From: Mycobacteriaceae bacterium
GTDB lineage: Bacteria > Actinomycetota > Actinomycetes > Mycobacteriales > Mycobacteriaceae
Direction of reading: 5' to 3'
Length of the DNA stretch: 7,474 bases
Assembly: GCA_013362555.1 (NCBI GenBank)
Contig: JABFVX010000048.1
Coordinates: forward strand, 1-7,474
The notes under the pieces were generated by a model that searched no databases, had not been told where the DNA came from, and saw only the letters and a list, made by a program, of their open reading frames with translations. Of the stretch, positions 7,301 to 7,474 are shown piece after piece (positions within the stretch are counted from its first letter, which is position 1; every line of letters starts with the position of its first letter). The position numbers were made by a program, and so were the translations under genes.

Positions 7301-7474
7301 ATGTCCGGCGTGGATCCAGTGCTCCTCGACGCCGCTTTCGGCGCAGCTCCCGGCCGGTCGGCCCTGCCCGCGCCCGCGACGGCGCTGGACGGGTGGCACC
7401 GGGCCGTTGCCCTCGGCGGCCAGGGCCGCTACGCGGGAGCTCGCGCCGAGCTCGCCCGCGTCCGCAGGCGGCCC
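7301..7474 (+). CDS. Hypothetical protein with TPR-like N-terminus, 5' part only
   Basis: An open frame of 58 codons runs off the window: it starts MSGVDPVLLDAAFGAAPGR and continues through a helical stretch, LDGWHRAVALGGQGRYAGAR (29-48), whose spacing of Trp, Ala, Gly, Tyr and Ala resembles a TPR helix pair. G+C rises sharply at 7261 and third codon positions are almost all G or C, as expected of a real gene here. ATG 7301 has GAGG (7293-7296) close upstream; GTG 7310 is an alternative. In M. tuberculosis the gene at this place (Rv3415c, divergent from whiB3) is an uncharacterised protein just before sigD, so an orthologue is likely by position. Function unknown. Confidence 0.75.
   Translation, partial: MSGVDPVLLDAAFGAAPGRSALPAPATALDGWHRAVALGGQGRYAGARAELARVRRRP

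Overview
The window looks like a chromosomal segment of a high-GC actinobacterium of the order Mycobacteriales, most likely Nocardia or a close relative. The gene order rimI - tsaD - (insert) - groES - groEL1 - whiB3 (opposite strand) - hypothetical gene matches the Mycobacterium tuberculosis order Rv3420c to Rv3415c, which there leads into sigD. The GroEL has the His-rich tail of actinobacterial GroEL1, and the WhiB protein carries WhiB3 signature residues. The genus is inferred from composition and gene order, not proven.

Layout. 1-1420: the 3' end of rimI and complete tsaD, co-directional; their junction contains a 17-bp tandem duplication. 1440-1490: first copy of a 51-bp palindrome. 1534-2325: a cyclophilin-type peptidyl-prolyl isomerase with a lipoprotein signal peptide. 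2342-2392: second palindrome, between convergent genes. 2407-3807 (minus): an Hsp70/actin-like ATPase-fold protein with one membrane segment and a long Pro/Thr-rich tail. 3808-4283: divergent regulatory region with a CIRCE operator, an overlapping promoter and a leader hairpin. 4284-4583: groES. 4590-4755: a MITE-like element with perfect 19-bp terminal inverted repeats. 4895-6508: groEL1. 6519-6569: third palindrome, a perfect 25-bp inverted repeat. 6580-6873 (minus): whiB3. 6874-7300: a long regulatory spacer, AT-rich for this genome. 7301-7474: start of a TPR-like hypothetical gene that runs off the window.

How the genes relate. Most of the window concerns translation quality and protein folding: ribosomal protein acetylation (RimI), tRNA t6A modification (TsaD), proline isomerisation outside the membrane, a membrane-anchored Hsp70-like protein, and the HrcA/CIRCE-controlled GroES/GroEL1 chaperonin. 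WhiB3 is a redox-sensing Fe-S regulator. In M. tuberculosis tsaD and groES are neighbours; here about 2.7 kb holding the isomerase and the Hsp70-like gene lies between them.

The most unusual signals are non-coding: (i) three 51-bp palindromes, each 10-19 nt from a stop codon, two of which differ by five compensatory base-pair changes; (ii) a MITE inside the groES-groEL operon that would fold into one long hairpin in the transcript; and (iii) the 17-bp duplication that appears to have broken a GTGA stop/start overlap between rimI and tsaD.
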